From positions 1-64,000 of the forward strand of contig NZ_JAQQPS010000026.1 in NCBI RefSeq assembly GCF_036688685.1: 64,000 bases of DNA. Reading direction: 5' to 3'. A program made the position numbers and the translations under genes. The notes under the pieces are model-generated. The model saw only the letters and a program-made list of their open reading frames with translations, did not search any database and was not told where the DNA came from. The stretch is from JALYUM01 sp036688685. Lineage in GTDB: Bacteria; Pseudomonadota; Gammaproteobacteria; Burkholderiales; Burkholderiaceae_D. Positions 9,343-18,377 of the stretch are shown in pieces; within the stretch, counting starts at the first letter, position 1, and the number at the start of each line of letters is the position of its first letter.

Positions 9343-9537
9343 TTAATGATGACCGACGACGGTGCCCGCCTTGAGTGCATAGCGGGTGCCGCAGTACGGG
9401 CAGCGCGCTTCGCCATGGGCGGCGAAGTCGAGGAACACACGCGGGTGGCTGGACCACAGTGGCATGGCCGGGTTCGGGCAATGGGCCGGCAGGTCTTTCG
9501 CTTCCAGTTCCACTACCGCCATCATTTTGTCATTCAT
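9343..9537 (-). CDS. Small zinc-finger (zf-CHCC, NDUFS6-like) protein
   Basis: A 64-residue protein whose C-terminal half carries the CHCC ligands: Cys in AHCPNP, His in FAAHGEARC, and the pair in CPYCGTRY. This is the bacterial counterpart of the zinc-binding fold of mitochondrial complex I subunit NDUFS6, a family found widely in betaproteobacteria with no firm function. It lies only 6 bp upstream of the YheT hydrolase gene on the same strand, so the three genes probably form an operon. Confidence 0.85.
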   Translation of the reverse strand: MNDKMMAVVELEAKDLPAHCPNPAMPLWSSHPRVFLDFAAHGEARCPYCGTRYALKAGTVVGHH

Positions 9538-9596
9538 GCGTTTCTCCGTCTGGCTAAATTAAGCAAAGACAGATTTTAGCGGATTCACGACATGCA

Positions 9597-10754
9597 TTAG
9601 TACATAAAAGTGCCGTCATTGCGAATCACCGTCAGCTCGACATAATCGGACGCATTATGGTTCGATGGGCTGAACTTGAGCACAAAGCCGCCCAGGTCGA
9701 AATGCCCCATGCTTTCGACGCCTTTGTTGAAACTGGCGCGCGTCAGGTTGTTGCCGGCATTTTCCAGGCCTTCCACGAACGCTTTGGCGGCAATAAAGCC
9801 TTCCAGGCTGACAAAGCCAGGCTGGCGGCCCGGTTTCACCATGTACAGTTTTTTGTATTCCCTGATCAGCGCCAGCTTGTCATTCCAGGGCGACGGCATG
9901 ACCTGCGAAATCATCACGCCGGGCGCGCCTTTGCCGAGCGCTTCGGCCAGCGACTGGCTGCCCACGAACGAAATGTTCCAGAAATAGGGCAGCGAGGTGG
10001 CATCCTTGCGCATGGCCTGAATGAACGCCGCGCTGGCCGCGTACGGTGTGACGATGATGATGGCCGGCGGGTTCATGGCGCGCATCTTGGTCACGGCGGC
10101 AGCCACGTTGACGCTGTTGCGCTCGATGGTCACGGTGCCCATGACGGTGAGTCTGTGCTTTTTCAGGGCCATTTGCACCGCATCCAGGCCGGCCTGGCCG
10201 TAGGCGTCATCCTGGTAAAACACGGCAACTTGCTTCATGCCCATGCCTTCCAGGTTCTCGACAATTTTTTCCATTTCGCGCACATAGCCGGCGCGAATAT
10301 TGAAAACGTTCGGCTGGAACGGCGCGCGCAGCGATTGGGCGCCCGTCAGCGGCGCAAAAAACGGCAGGTTTTCCTTGGCGACCAGCGGCAGGGCGGCATT
10401 TGACGTCGGCGTGCCGACATAGCCGAACAGCGCGAACACATTGTCTTTGTCGATCAGTTGCTTGGTATTGGCGGCGGCGCGGTCCGGCTCATAGCCATCG
10501 TCCAGGCTTTTCAGGACAATTTTGCGGCCGTTGACGCCGCCCTTGCTGTTGACGTAGTCGAAATACGCCAGGGCACCGTCGCGCATCTCGGCGCCCAATT
10601 TGGCCGCCGGACCCGACAGGGCAGATGACTGGCCAATGGTGACGGTGGTCGGCGTGACCCCAGGCACGGCCGCGCGGGCCGGTATGGCCGCTGCCAGCGC
10701 AGCCATCAAAGTGAACAATACTGCCGAAGGCCAGCGCGAAGCATGCTTGCTCAT
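9597..10754 (-). CDS. LivJ-like periplasmic binding protein, copy 1
   Basis: 385 residues with signal peptide MSKHASRWPSAVLFTLMAAL ending near PARA-AV, then a type I periplasmic binding fold (Peripla_BP_6): VTIGQSSALSGPAAKLG, KSLDDGYEPDRA, NVFALFGYVGTPTSNA, VAVFYQDDAYGQAGL. Such proteins deliver branched-chain amino acids, amides or related ligands to ABC permeases. No permease or ATPase genes are adjacent. It is very similar throughout to the next gene and likely arose by tandem duplication. Confidence 0.88.
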   Translation of the reverse strand: MSKHASRWPSAVLFTLMAALAAAIPARAAVPGVTPTTVTIGQSSALSGPAAKLGAEMRDGALAYFDYVNSKGGVNGRKIVLKSLDDGYEPDRAAANTKQLIDKDNVFALFGYVGTPTSNAALPLVAKENLPFFAPLTGAQSLRAPFQPNVFNIRAGYVREMEKIVENLEGMGMKQVAVFYQDDAYGQAGLDAVQMALKKHRLTVMGTVTIERNSVNVAAAVTKMRAMNPPAIIIVTPYAASAAFIQAMRKDATSLPYFWNISFVGSQSLAEALGKGAPGVMISQVMPSPWNDKLALIREYKKLYMVKPGRQPGFVSLEGFIAAKAFVEGLENAGNNLTRASFNKGVESMGHFDLGGFVLKFSPSNHNASDYVELTVIRNDGTFMY

Positions 10755-10986
10755 ATCACAACCCTATCATTTGAAAAGAAGACGCGAAAAAATACACAAG
10801 CAGGCAAAGTCATGTGCTGATGCAATTATCCACGGATTTATTTCTAGGCAGTAATATATTTGGCCGACGGTGTGGCGTTTTCCTCCAAACGATAACGATC
10901 TTTTAATGTTTCAGCGCACTGTACGCGGCTGCGCGGCCACCATGTTGTTGAGCCGCCACGCGCACGCAAGCCGCTTGCCAGGCTTG

Positions 10987-12132
10987 TCAATACAGGAAGG
11001 TGCCATCGTTGCGGATCACGGTCAGCTCCACATAACTGGACGCCTCGTGGTTGGTGGGGCTGAATTTGAGCGTGAATCCGCCCAGGTCGGTGCCGTTGAG
11101 CCCTTCGACCCCTTCGCGGAAACTGGCCCGCGTCAAATTCTTGCCGGCGCGTTCCAGCCCTTTCACGAATGCTTTGGCGGCAATAAATCCTTCCAGGCTG
11201 CTGAAACCCGGCGCGCTGCCCGGTTTGTTCAGGTAAAGCTTGGTGTACTCCTTGTTCAGCGCCATATTCTTATTCCATGGCGACGGCATGACCTGGGAAA
11301 TCATGACGCCGGCCGCATCTTTGCCAAGCGCACTGGCCAGGCCCTGGCTGCCGGTAAACGACAGGTTCCAGAAAAAAGGCACCGAGATGGCGTCCTTGCG
11401 CATGCCGCGAATAAAGGCGGCGCTGGCCGGATAGGCCGTGATGATCAACACGGCGGTCGCCTGCAAGGGCCGCAGCTTGGCGACCGCGGCGCTCACGTCG
11501 GTGCTGTTGCGCTCGACGGTGGCCGAGCCCAGCAACGCCAGGTTGTGCGTTTTCAGCGTGCGCTCGAACACGTCGAAAATGGCTTTGCCGGGGGCGTCGT
11601 TGTAATACACAGCGGCGATTTTCTTGGCGCCCATGCCTTTCAGGTTCTCGATGATCTTTTCCATCTCGAGTACATTGCCGGCGCGGATATTAAAAACGTT
11701 CGGCCGGAATTGCCCGTGCAACGATTCGCCCCCTGCCAATGGCGCAAAAAACGGCACGTCTTCCTTCTCCACCGAGCGCATCGAGGCCGTCGATGTGGCC
11801 TGGCCGACATAGCCGAACAGCGCGAAGACGTTATCGTTATGAACCAGTTGCTGGGTGTTCTTGACCGCCTGCGCCGCATCGTAACCATCGTCGAGGGTCT
11901 TCAGGACGATCTTGCGGCCTGCCACGCCGCCTTTGCTGTTGATATGATCGAACCAGGCCTGCGCCCCGTCGCGCATTTCAATGCCGAGTTGGGCGGAGGG
12001 CCCGGTCAGAGCCGCCGACTGGCCCAGTACAATCGTGTTGGCCGTGACGCCGGGTGTCGCGCCAGCCGGGAGGGCGGCAGCGAGCAGTGTGAACAGGACG
12101 GCCGACGGCCAGCGCAAAGCGTGCTTCAACAT
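10987..12132 (-). CDS. LivJ-like periplasmic binding protein, copy 2
   Basis: 381 residues, a close paralogue of the 9597-10754 gene: the same order of motifs (GQSAALTGPSAQLG, KTLDDGYDAAQA, NVFALFGYVGQATSTA) and an almost identical ending (YVELTVIRNDGTFLY versus GTFMY). Signal peptide MLKHALRWPSAVLFTLLAAA, cleavage near PAGA-TP. It is separated from the downstream copy by about 230 bp and faces away from azlC. Ligand unknown; divergence in the ligand-pocket half would suggest different specificities. Confidence 0.88.
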   Translation of the reverse strand: MLKHALRWPSAVLFTLLAAALPAGATPGVTANTIVLGQSAALTGPSAQLGIEMRDGAQAWFDHINSKGGVAGRKIVLKTLDDGYDAAQAVKNTQQLVHNDNVFALFGYVGQATSTASMRSVEKEDVPFFAPLAGGESLHGQFRPNVFNIRAGNVLEMEKIIENLKGMGAKKIAAVYYNDAPGKAIFDVFERTLKTHNLALLGSATVERNSTDVSAAVAKLRPLQATAVLIITAYPASAAFIRGMRKDAISVPFFWNLSFTGSQGLASALGKDAAGVMISQVMPSPWNKNMALNKEYTKLYLNKPGSAPGFSSLEGFIAAKAFVKGLERAGKNLTRASFREGVEGLNGTDLGGFTLKFSPTNHEASSYVELTVIRNDGTFLY

Positions 12133-12313
12133 ATCAACAAACCAATCTTAAGAGGGAATTCCAGCGCATCAACTGCCCGAGCGTCAATACGCACCGTATT
12201 TGGCGTGATTATGCGTGGTTATATTTCCAATGGGAAATTACTTTTGACAAATAGTCACACATTGTCGTTTTTTCGTTCATCCATTATTTTTTGCATACCG
12301 AGTTGCCACTTCC

Positions 12314-13054
12314 ATGACAGATCGACCTTCTTTCAATATGGCGCTGGAGCGCCATGACCCGGTCGCCCTGCGCGCCGGCTTTACTGCCGGACTGCCGACA
12401 CTATTCGGCATCGGCGCCTGGGGCATGGTGGTGGGCGTGGCCATGGTCAAAAGTGGCCTGACGCTGGCCCAGGCTTGCGGCATGACCTTGCTGGTGTTTG
12501 GCGGCTCGTCCCAGCTGGCGGCGTTGCCGCTCATTGCCGCCGCCGCGCCGGTGTGGGTGATTTTCGCCACGGCGCTGGTGGTCAACTTGCGCTTCGTGAT
12601 CTTTTCGGCCCTGCTGGCGCCCCATTTCATGCACCTGCCGTGGCCGCGGCGCCTTCTATATGGTTATATATCGGGGGACATGTCGGTCGCGCTGTTCTTG
12701 CAGCGCTATCCCGACTACGCGCCGGCGCCCGGCAAGTTTTCTTACATGCAGGGCTTGATGATCCCGAACTGGTGCGCGTGGCAGATCGGCTCGCTGGCCG
12801 GTATCTTTCTCGGCAGCGCCGTGCCGGCGGCCTGGGGGCTGGGCTTTGCCGGAACGCTGGCAATTTTGTGCGTGATGATACCGCTGGTGGTCAACCGGGC
12901 CGCGCTGTGCGGCGTGCTGGTAGCCGGCGCCGTGGCCATCGCCGCGCACGGCCTGCCTTATAAGCTGGGCCTGTTGCTGGCCGTGTTGCTGGGTATGCTC
13001 AGCGCCATGGCGGTGGAAGAAACGCAGCTGCGCTGGAGCCAACGTCATGGCTGA
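12314..13054 (+). CDS. azlC: AzlC family branched-chain amino-acid exporter, large subunit
   Basis: 246 residues with about seven hydrophobic segments and the AzlC opening GFTAGLPTLFGIGAWGMVVG, then LVFGGSSQLAALPL and VVNLRFVIFSALLAPHF. AzlC works with the small subunit AzlD (encoded next) to export branched-chain amino acids and analogues across the inner membrane. It is transcribed away from the two LivJ-like binding proteins; the 180-bp gap between them is AT-rich and must carry both promoters. Confidence 0.92.
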   Translation: MTDRPSFNMALERHDPVALRAGFTAGLPTLFGIGAWGMVVGVAMVKSGLTLAQACGMTLLVFGGSSQLAALPLIAAAAPVWVIFATALVVNLRFVIFSALLAPHFMHLPWPRRLLYGYISGDMSVALFLQRYPDYAPAPGKFSYMQGLMIPNWCAWQIGSLAGIFLGSAVPAAWGLGFAGTLAILCVMIPLVVNRAALCGVLVAGAVAIAAHGLPYKLGLLLAVLLGMLSAMAVEETQLRWSQRHG

Positions 13055-13391
13055 ATGGGAAATCTGGGCCGTGATCGGCCTGCTGGCCTTGTCCACGGCC
13101 CTGACGCGCAGCACGTTCTGGATGGTGGGGCACAAAGTGACGATTCCGCCGCGCATGCTCGAGGTGCTGCGTTATGCGCCGGCCTGCGCGCTGGCAGCCA
13201 TCGTCGGCCCCGACCTGGCATTCGCCGGCGGGCAGACATTGCAGTTGACGGCGGCCAATCCGCGCTTGCTGGCGGGCCTGGCGGCGCTGCTGTTTTACCT
13301 GTGGCGGCGCAGCATGTTGCAAACCATCGTGGTGGGCATGGCGGCCTTTACACTGTTGCGTGTCTTTCATGTTTTTGGCGCCGTTGCCTAA
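13047..13391 (+). CDS. azlD: AzlD family exporter, small subunit
   Basis: A 114-residue membrane protein with about four hydrophobic segments (WAVIGLLALSTALTRSTFW, VLRYAPACALAAIVGPDL, LLAGLAALLFYLWRR, TIVVGMAAFTLLRVFHVF). Its start overlaps the end of azlC by 8 nt, the usual coupled arrangement. It forms the exporter together with AzlC. Confidence 0.9.
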   Translation: MAEWEIWAVIGLLALSTALTRSTFWMVGHKVTIPPRMLEVLRYAPACALAAIVGPDLAFAGGQTLQLTAANPRLLAGLAALLFYLWRRSMLQTIVVGMAAFTLLRVFHVFGAVA

Positions 13392-13432
13392 TGTAGAATA
13401 ACGTTCTTTCAATCTTCAACCAACGACCCGCC

Positions 13433-14638
13433 ATGGATGCTGTGCGCAATTTCACCCGCTTGCAAGACCTCATCGATACCAATGCGCTGCAGGGCAAGCG
13501 CGTGTTCATTCGCGCCGACCTGAATGTGCCGCAAGACGATGCTGGCAATATTACCGAAGACACGCGCATCCGCGCTTCGGTGCCGGCCATTCGCGCCGCG
13601 CTCGCTGCCGGCGCTGCCGTCATGGTGACCTCGCACCTGGGCCGCCCGACCGAGGGCGCGTTCAAGCCGGCCGATACGCTGGCGCCGGTGGCCGTGCGGC
13701 TGGCCGAATTGCTCGGTCAGCCGGTCGAACTGAAGCAGAACTGGGTCGACGGCGTCGATGTCGCCCCGGGCCAGGTGGTGCTGCTGGAAAACTGCCGGGT
13801 GAACGTCGGCGAAAAGAAAAACGACGACGCGCTGGCGCAAAAAATGGCCAAGCTGTGCGACGTCTACGTCAACGATGCCTTCGGCACCGCCCACCGCGCC
13901 GAAGCGACCACCTACGGCATCGCCAAATTCGCCCCGATCGCGTGCGCCGGCCCCTTGCTGTCTGCCGAACTCGACGCTTTGGGCCGCGCGCTGGGCGCGC
14001 CGGCGCGGCCGCTGCTGGCCATTGTCGCCGGCTCGAAAGTCTCGTCCAAACTGTCGATCCTGAAAGCGCTGGCCGATAAAGTCGACAACCTGATCGTCGG
14101 CGGCGGCATTGCCAACACTTTCATGAAAGCGGTCGGCCTGAACGTCGGCAAGTCGCTGGTCGAAGCCGACCTCGTCGTTGAAGCGAAAGCCATCATCGAC
14201 ATGATGGCCGCGCGCGGCGCCACGGTGCCGATTCCCGTCGACGTGGTGTGCGCGAAAGAATTTTCTGCCTCGGCGGGCGCCACCGTGAAGGCCGTCGCCG
14301 ACGTCGAAGACGACGACATGATCCTCGACATCGGCCCGCAAACGGCCGCCACGCTGGCCGCGCAGATCGGCGAGGCCGGCACCATCGTCTGGAACGGCCC
14401 GGTTGGCGTGTTCGAATTCGAGCAGTTTGCCAATGGCACCAAGACACTGGCGCACGCCATTGCCGACGCCAAAGCCTTCTCGATCGCCGGCGGCGGCGAC
14501 ACGCTCGCCGCGATTGCAAAATACGACATTACCGATAAAATCGGCTATATCTCGACGGGAGGCGGCGCCTTCCTCGAGTTTTTGGAAGGCAAAACGTTGC
14601 CTGCAGTGGAGATCCTGCAGCAGCGTTTTAATAAATAA
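13433..14638 (+). CDS. pgk: Phosphoglycerate kinase
   Basis: 401 residues, standard length. It begins with the N-domain signature RVFIRADLNVPQDD, followed by VMVTSHLGRP and, in the C-domain, AIVAGSKVSSKLSIL and the GGGDTLAAI nucleotide-binding motif. It interconverts 1,3-bisphosphoglycerate and 3-phosphoglycerate, yielding ATP. It is the first gene of a glycolytic run (pgk, pyk, fba), but a clear terminator separates it from pyk. Confidence 0.98.
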   Translation: MDAVRNFTRLQDLIDTNALQGKRVFIRADLNVPQDDAGNITEDTRIRASVPAIRAALAAGAAVMVTSHLGRPTEGAFKPADTLAPVAVRLAELLGQPVELKQNWVDGVDVAPGQVVLLENCRVNVGEKKNDDALAQKMAKLCDVYVNDAFGTAHRAEATTYGIAKFAPIACAGPLLSAELDALGRALGAPARPLLAIVAGSKVSSKLSILKALADKVDNLIVGGGIANTFMKAVGLNVGKSLVEADLVVEAKAIIDMMAARGATVPIPVDVVCAKEFSASAGATVKAVADVEDDDMILDIGPQTAATLAAQIGEAGTIVWNGPVGVFEFEQFANGTKTLAHAIADAKAFSIAGGGDTLAAIAKYDITDKIGYISTGGGAFLEFLEGKTLPAVEILQQRFNK

Positions 14639-14643
14639 AATCC

Positions 14644-14671
14644 AGCGCAGCCAACCGGGCTGCGCTTTTTA
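14644..14671 (+). terminator. Terminator between pgk and pyk
   Basis: Perfect 9-bp stem AGCGCAGCC/GGCTGCGCT with a five-base loop and a five-T tail, in the 48-bp gap between pgk and pyk. It probably ends or attenuates the pgk transcript, leaving pyk-fba with lower or separate expression. Confidence 0.85.
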
Positions 14672-14686
14672 TTCCAAGGATTATTT

Positions 14687-16147
14687 ATGTACCGTGGCAC
14701 CAAGATCGTTGCAACCATCGGCCCGGCATCGTCCGATTTCGACACCTTAGTGCGGATGATCCGCGCCGGCGTCGATGTCGTGCGCCTGAATTTTTCGCAC
14801 GGCAAGGCCCAGGACCATATCGACCGCGCCACCCTGGTGCGCCGCGCGGCCGCCGAGTGTGGCAAGGAAGTGGCGATCATGGCCGACATGCAGGGTCCCA
14901 AGATCCGCGTCGGCAAGTTCGAAGATGGCAAGATTTACCTGAACAATGGCGAAACTTTCATCCTGGATGCCAAGTGGGGCGACAACGGCGAACTGGGCAA
15001 CCAGGAACGCGTCGGCCTCGACTACAAAGCGCTGCCGCGTGACGTGCGCCCGCACGACCGCCTGTTGCTCAACGACGGCCTGATCGTGCTGGTGGTCGAC
15101 CGCATCGTCGGCCACGAAATTTTCACCACCGTCAAAGTGGGCGGAGAGTTGTCGAACAACAAGGGCATCAACCGCCAGGGTGGCGGCCTGACCGCGCCGG
15201 CGCTGACGGCCAAAGATATGGAAGACATCAAGACGGCCATGAGTTTTCAGGCCGACTATCTCGCCATTTCCTTCCCAAAAAGCGCCACTGATATGGAAAT
15301 GGCACGTCAACTGGCCAATATCGCGGGTGAGGCATATCACCACAAGCCGATGATGATCGCCAAGATCGAGCGTGCCGAGGCCATTCCGGTGCTCCAGGAA
15401 ATCCTCGACGCCTCCGACGGCATCATGGTCGCGCGCGGCGACCTGGCGGTGGAAGTGGGCAACGCGGCCGTGCCGGCGCTGCAAAAACGCATGATCCGCA
15501 TGGCGCGCAATTCGAACAAGCTCGCCATCACGGCCACCCAGATGATGGAGTCGATGATCGTCAACGCCGTGCCGACGCGCGCCGAAGTGTCCGATGTGGC
15601 CAACGCCGTGCTAGATGGCACCGATGCCGTCATGACGTCGGCCGAAACCGCCTCCGGCCGTTACCCGATTGAAACGGTCGAGATGATGGCGGCCATTTGC
15701 GCCGAAGCCGAGCAGTCCGAATACAACAAGCTCGACGCCGACTTTTTGAATGTGCAGTTCACCCGCATCGACCAGTCAATTGCCTACGGCACCCTGTTCA
15801 CCGCCCACCATTTGCGCGTCAAGGCGATCGTGGCGCTGACCGAGTCCGGCTCGACCGCCTTGTGGATGAGCCGGCACAGTATCGATACGCCGATCTTCGC
15901 CCTGACGCCGTCGCGCACCACGCAGCGCAAGGCGTCGCTGTACCGCAATGTGCAGGCTTACTATTTGCAGCAGGACGGCGGCAGCCACGCAGTATTGCGC
16001 GCAGCCGAGGAACTGCTGGAGAGTAAAGGGGTCGTACAAAAGGGTGACATGATCGTGGTGACCTGGGGCTCGCCGATGGGGCAGGCCGGTGGCACCAACG
16101 CGCTCAAAATCGTGCGCGTCGGCGAATTCGAACTACCATCTAACTAA
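14687..16147 (+). CDS. pyk: Pyruvate kinase
   Basis: 486 residues. It opens MYRGTKIVATIGPASSDF, with VRLNFSHGK at the substrate site. The active-site stretch is MIAKIERAEAIPVL, followed by DGIMVARGDLAVEVG and ITATQMMESM, and the C-terminal domain ends in TWGSPMGQAGGTN. It converts phosphoenolpyruvate and ADP to pyruvate and ATP. A good ribosome-binding site (AAGGA) precedes the ATG; fba follows after 27 bp on the same strand. Confidence 0.98.
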   Translation: MYRGTKIVATIGPASSDFDTLVRMIRAGVDVVRLNFSHGKAQDHIDRATLVRRAAAECGKEVAIMADMQGPKIRVGKFEDGKIYLNNGETFILDAKWGDNGELGNQERVGLDYKALPRDVRPHDRLLLNDGLIVLVVDRIVGHEIFTTVKVGGELSNNKGINRQGGGLTAPALTAKDMEDIKTAMSFQADYLAISFPKSATDMEMARQLANIAGEAYHHKPMMIAKIERAEAIPVLQEILDASDGIMVARGDLAVEVGNAAVPALQKRMIRMARNSNKLAITATQMMESMIVNAVPTRAEVSDVANAVLDGTDAVMTSAETASGRYPIETVEMMAAICAEAEQSEYNKLDADFLNVQFTRIDQSIAYGTLFTAHHLRVKAIVALTESGSTALWMSRHSIDTPIFALTPSRTTQRKASLYRNVQAYYLQQDGGSHAVLRAAEELLESKGVVQKGDMIVVTWGSPMGQAGGTNALKIVRVGEFELPSN

Positions 16148-16174
16148 TTCATTACTATTGTTTGGAGTATTACC

Positions 16175-17242
16175 ATGGCACTCGTCTCATTGCGTCAACT
16201 GCTGGACCACGCTGCCGAACACGGCTACGGCCTGCCGGCCTTTAACGTCAACAACCTGGAACAGGTTACCGCCATCATGATGGCCGCCGATCAAACCGGC
16301 AGCCCGGTCATCATGCAGGCCTCGGCCGGCGCGCGCAAATATGCCGGCGAGCCGTTCCTGCGCCACCTGATCGACGCCGCCGTCGAAGCCTACCCGCACA
16401 TCCCGGTCGTCATGCACCAGGACCACGGCCAGTCTCCGGCCGTCTGCATGGCGGCCATCCGCTCCGGTTTTACGTCCGTCATGATGGACGGTTCGCTCGA
16501 AGCCGACGGCAAGAGCGTTGCCAGCTACGAATACAACGTCGAAACCTCGCGTGAAGTCGTCAAGTTTTCGCACTCGATCGGCGTGACCGTCGAAGCCGAA
16601 CTGGGCGTGCTCGGTTCGCTGGAAACCATGAAGGGCGACAAGGAAGACGGCCACGGCGCCGACGGCCTGATGACCCGCGAGCAATTGCTCACCGACGTGG
16701 CGCAAGCCGCCGACTTCGTCGCGCGCACCCAGTGCGACGCGCTGGCCATTGCCATCGGCACTTCGCACGGCGCCTACAAATTTACCCGCAAGCCGACCGG
16801 CGACATTCTCGCCATCGACCGCATCAAGGAAATCCACGCGCGCATCCCGAACACCCACCTGGTGATGCACGGTTCGTCCTCGGTGCCGCAGGAATTGCTG
16901 GCGATCATCCGCGAATTCGGCGGTGACATGAAAGAAACCTATGGCGTGCCGGTTGAAGAAATCCAGGAAGGCATCCGTCACGGCGTTCGCAAGATCAATA
17001 TCGACACCGATATCCGCCTGGCCATGACGGCGGCGATTCGCAAGTACCTGTTCGAGAACCCGTCGAAATTCGACCCGCGCGATTATTTGAAGCCGGCGCG
17101 CGAAGCCGCCATGATGGTTTGCAAGGCGCGCTTCCAGGCCTTCGGTTGCGAAGGCATGGCGTCGCGCATCAACCCGATTCCACTTGAAAAAATGGCGGCG
17201 CGTTATCAATCGGGTGAGTTGTCGCAGATCGTCAAGGCGTAA
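16175..17242 (+). CDS. fba: Fructose-bisphosphate aldolase class II, Calvin-cycle subtype
   Basis: 355 residues. Zinc ligands and active-site motifs are visible: VVMHQDHGQSP, YEYNVETSREVVKFSHSIGVTVEAELG, AIAIGTSHGAYKF, VMHGSSSVPQE and KINIDTDIRLA. The length and the C-terminal block FQAFGCEGMAS match the longer Calvin-type FbaA found in betaproteobacteria. It cleaves fructose-1,6-bisphosphate to DHAP and glyceraldehyde-3-phosphate. TTGGAG lies 10 nt before the ATG. Confidence 0.97.
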   Translation: MALVSLRQLLDHAAEHGYGLPAFNVNNLEQVTAIMMAADQTGSPVIMQASAGARKYAGEPFLRHLIDAAVEAYPHIPVVMHQDHGQSPAVCMAAIRSGFTSVMMDGSLEADGKSVASYEYNVETSREVVKFSHSIGVTVEAELGVLGSLETMKGDKEDGHGADGLMTREQLLTDVAQAADFVARTQCDALAIAIGTSHGAYKFTRKPTGDILAIDRIKEIHARIPNTHLVMHGSSSVPQELLAIIREFGGDMKETYGVPVEEIQEGIRHGVRKINIDTDIRLAMTAAIRKYLFENPSKFDPRDYLKPAREAAMMVCKARFQAFGCEGMASRINPIPLEKMAARYQSGELSQIVKA

Positions 17243-17264
17243 GCAGTATCGTTAGCCGCAATAC

Positions 17265-17365
17265 CGTCACCCCGATGAAAATCGGGGCCCATACTGAGAT
17301 TGCTTCGCCGCGAACTGTGCGGTTGCAGATACGTGCTATGGGTCCTCGCCTTCGCGGGGATGACG
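17265..17365. repeat. Palindromic intergenic element between fba and purC
   Basis: Two 29-nt ends (17265-17293 and 17337-17365) form an imperfect inverted repeat, 19 of 29 positions matching, with terminal CGTCA/TGACG. The left arm contains its own hairpin CCCCGAT/ATCGGGG. The right arm is of the kind often seen scattered in Oxalobacteraceae intergenic regions (CATCCCCGCGAAGGCGAGGA read in reverse). It may be a REP or MITE-like element and could also act as a terminator for fba. Confidence 0.6.
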
Positions 17366-17408
17366 TTTGAGGGCAGTGGTAAAATGCCGCATTAGAATCA
17401 CGTTCGCG

Positions 17409-17460
17409 CGGACTGCCTGCAGTCCGACTTTCTACACCGGCGGGGGCAACCCGCCGGTTT
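17409..17460 (+). promoter_or_regulatory. Two hairpins in the purC leader
   Basis: Stem CGGACTGC/GCAGTCCG (17409-17426) is followed by a 9-bp stem ACCGGCGGG/CCCGCCGGT (17436-17458) ending in a short T run, 20 nt before the purC ATG. The second could be a weak terminator (attenuator) or could shape purC translation. No known purine riboswitch fold was recognised. Confidence 0.4.
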
Positions 17461-17480
17461 CGCTTTCCGGTACCTCTTCT

Positions 17481-18377
17481 ATGAACAGCCTCTACCAATC
17501 CACCATCGATTCCCTGCCACTGCTGGGCCGCGGCAAGGTGCGCGACAACTATGCCGTCGGCGACGACAAGATCCTCATCGTCACCACCGACCGTTTATCT
17601 GCATTTGACGTCGTCATGAACGAGCCAATTCCCGGCAAGGGCATGGTCCTGAACCAGATGACCGATTTCTGGTTCGAGAAGCTCGGCGATATCGTGCCGA
17701 ACCACCTGACCGGTGTATCTCCTGAAAGCGTCGTCAGCGCCGCTGAAGTGGAGCAGGTACGCGGCCGCGCGGTCGTGGCGAAACGCCTGCAGCCGATCAT
17801 GGTCGAAGCAGTCGTGCGCGGTTACCTGATTGGTTCCGGCTGGAAGGATTACCAGGCCACCGGCGCGGTGTGCGGCATCACCTTGCCGGCCGGCTTGCAG
17901 CAAGCCGACAAATTGCCCGAGCCAATTTTTACCCCGGCCGCGAAAGCCGACCTGGGTGAGCACGACGAGAACATCAGCTTCGCCGACATGGAACAGCGTA
18001 TCGGTGCCGAGCTGGCCGGTCGCATGCGTACCATCAGCATCGCCCTGTACCAGCGCGCGGCCGAATACGCCGCCACCAAAGGCATCATCATTGCCGATAC
18101 CAAGTTCGAATTTGGGCTGGACAGCAACAACGTGCTGCACCTGATGGACGAAGTGCTGACCGCCGATTCGTCGCGCTTCTGGCCGGCCGATTCGTATCGT
18201 CCGGGCATCTCGCCACCGTCCTTCGACAAGCAGTTCGTGCGCGACTACCTGGAAACGCTGACCGAGTGGCCGAAGACCGCCCCGGCGCCAGCCCTGCCGG
18301 CAGATGTCATCAACAAAACCCAGGCCAAGTACTTCGAAGCCATCGAGCGCCTGACCGGCGAGAAGCTGAAAGCATGA
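17481..18377 (+). CDS. purC: Phosphoribosylaminoimidazole-succinocarboxamide synthase
   Basis: 298 residues from ATG 17481, chosen because the protein then begins at the conserved MNSLYQSTIDSLPLLGRGKV. Motifs: GRGKVRDNY, IVTTDRLSAFDVV, EAVVRGYLIGSGWKDYQ, IADTKFEFGLD. It makes SAICAR from CAIR, aspartate and ATP in de novo purine synthesis. The length matches the longer eukaryote-like/betaproteobacterial PurC. Its stop overlaps the purE start (ATGA). Confidence 0.97.
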   Translation: MNSLYQSTIDSLPLLGRGKVRDNYAVGDDKILIVTTDRLSAFDVVMNEPIPGKGMVLNQMTDFWFEKLGDIVPNHLTGVSPESVVSAAEVEQVRGRAVVAKRLQPIMVEAVVRGYLIGSGWKDYQATGAVCGITLPAGLQQADKLPEPIFTPAAKADLGEHDENISFADMEQRIGAELAGRMRTISIALYQRAAEYAATKGIIIADTKFEFGLDSNNVLHLMDEVLTADSSRFWPADSYRPGISPPSFDKQFVRDYLETLTEWPKTAPAPALPADVINKTQAKYFEAIERLTGEKLKA

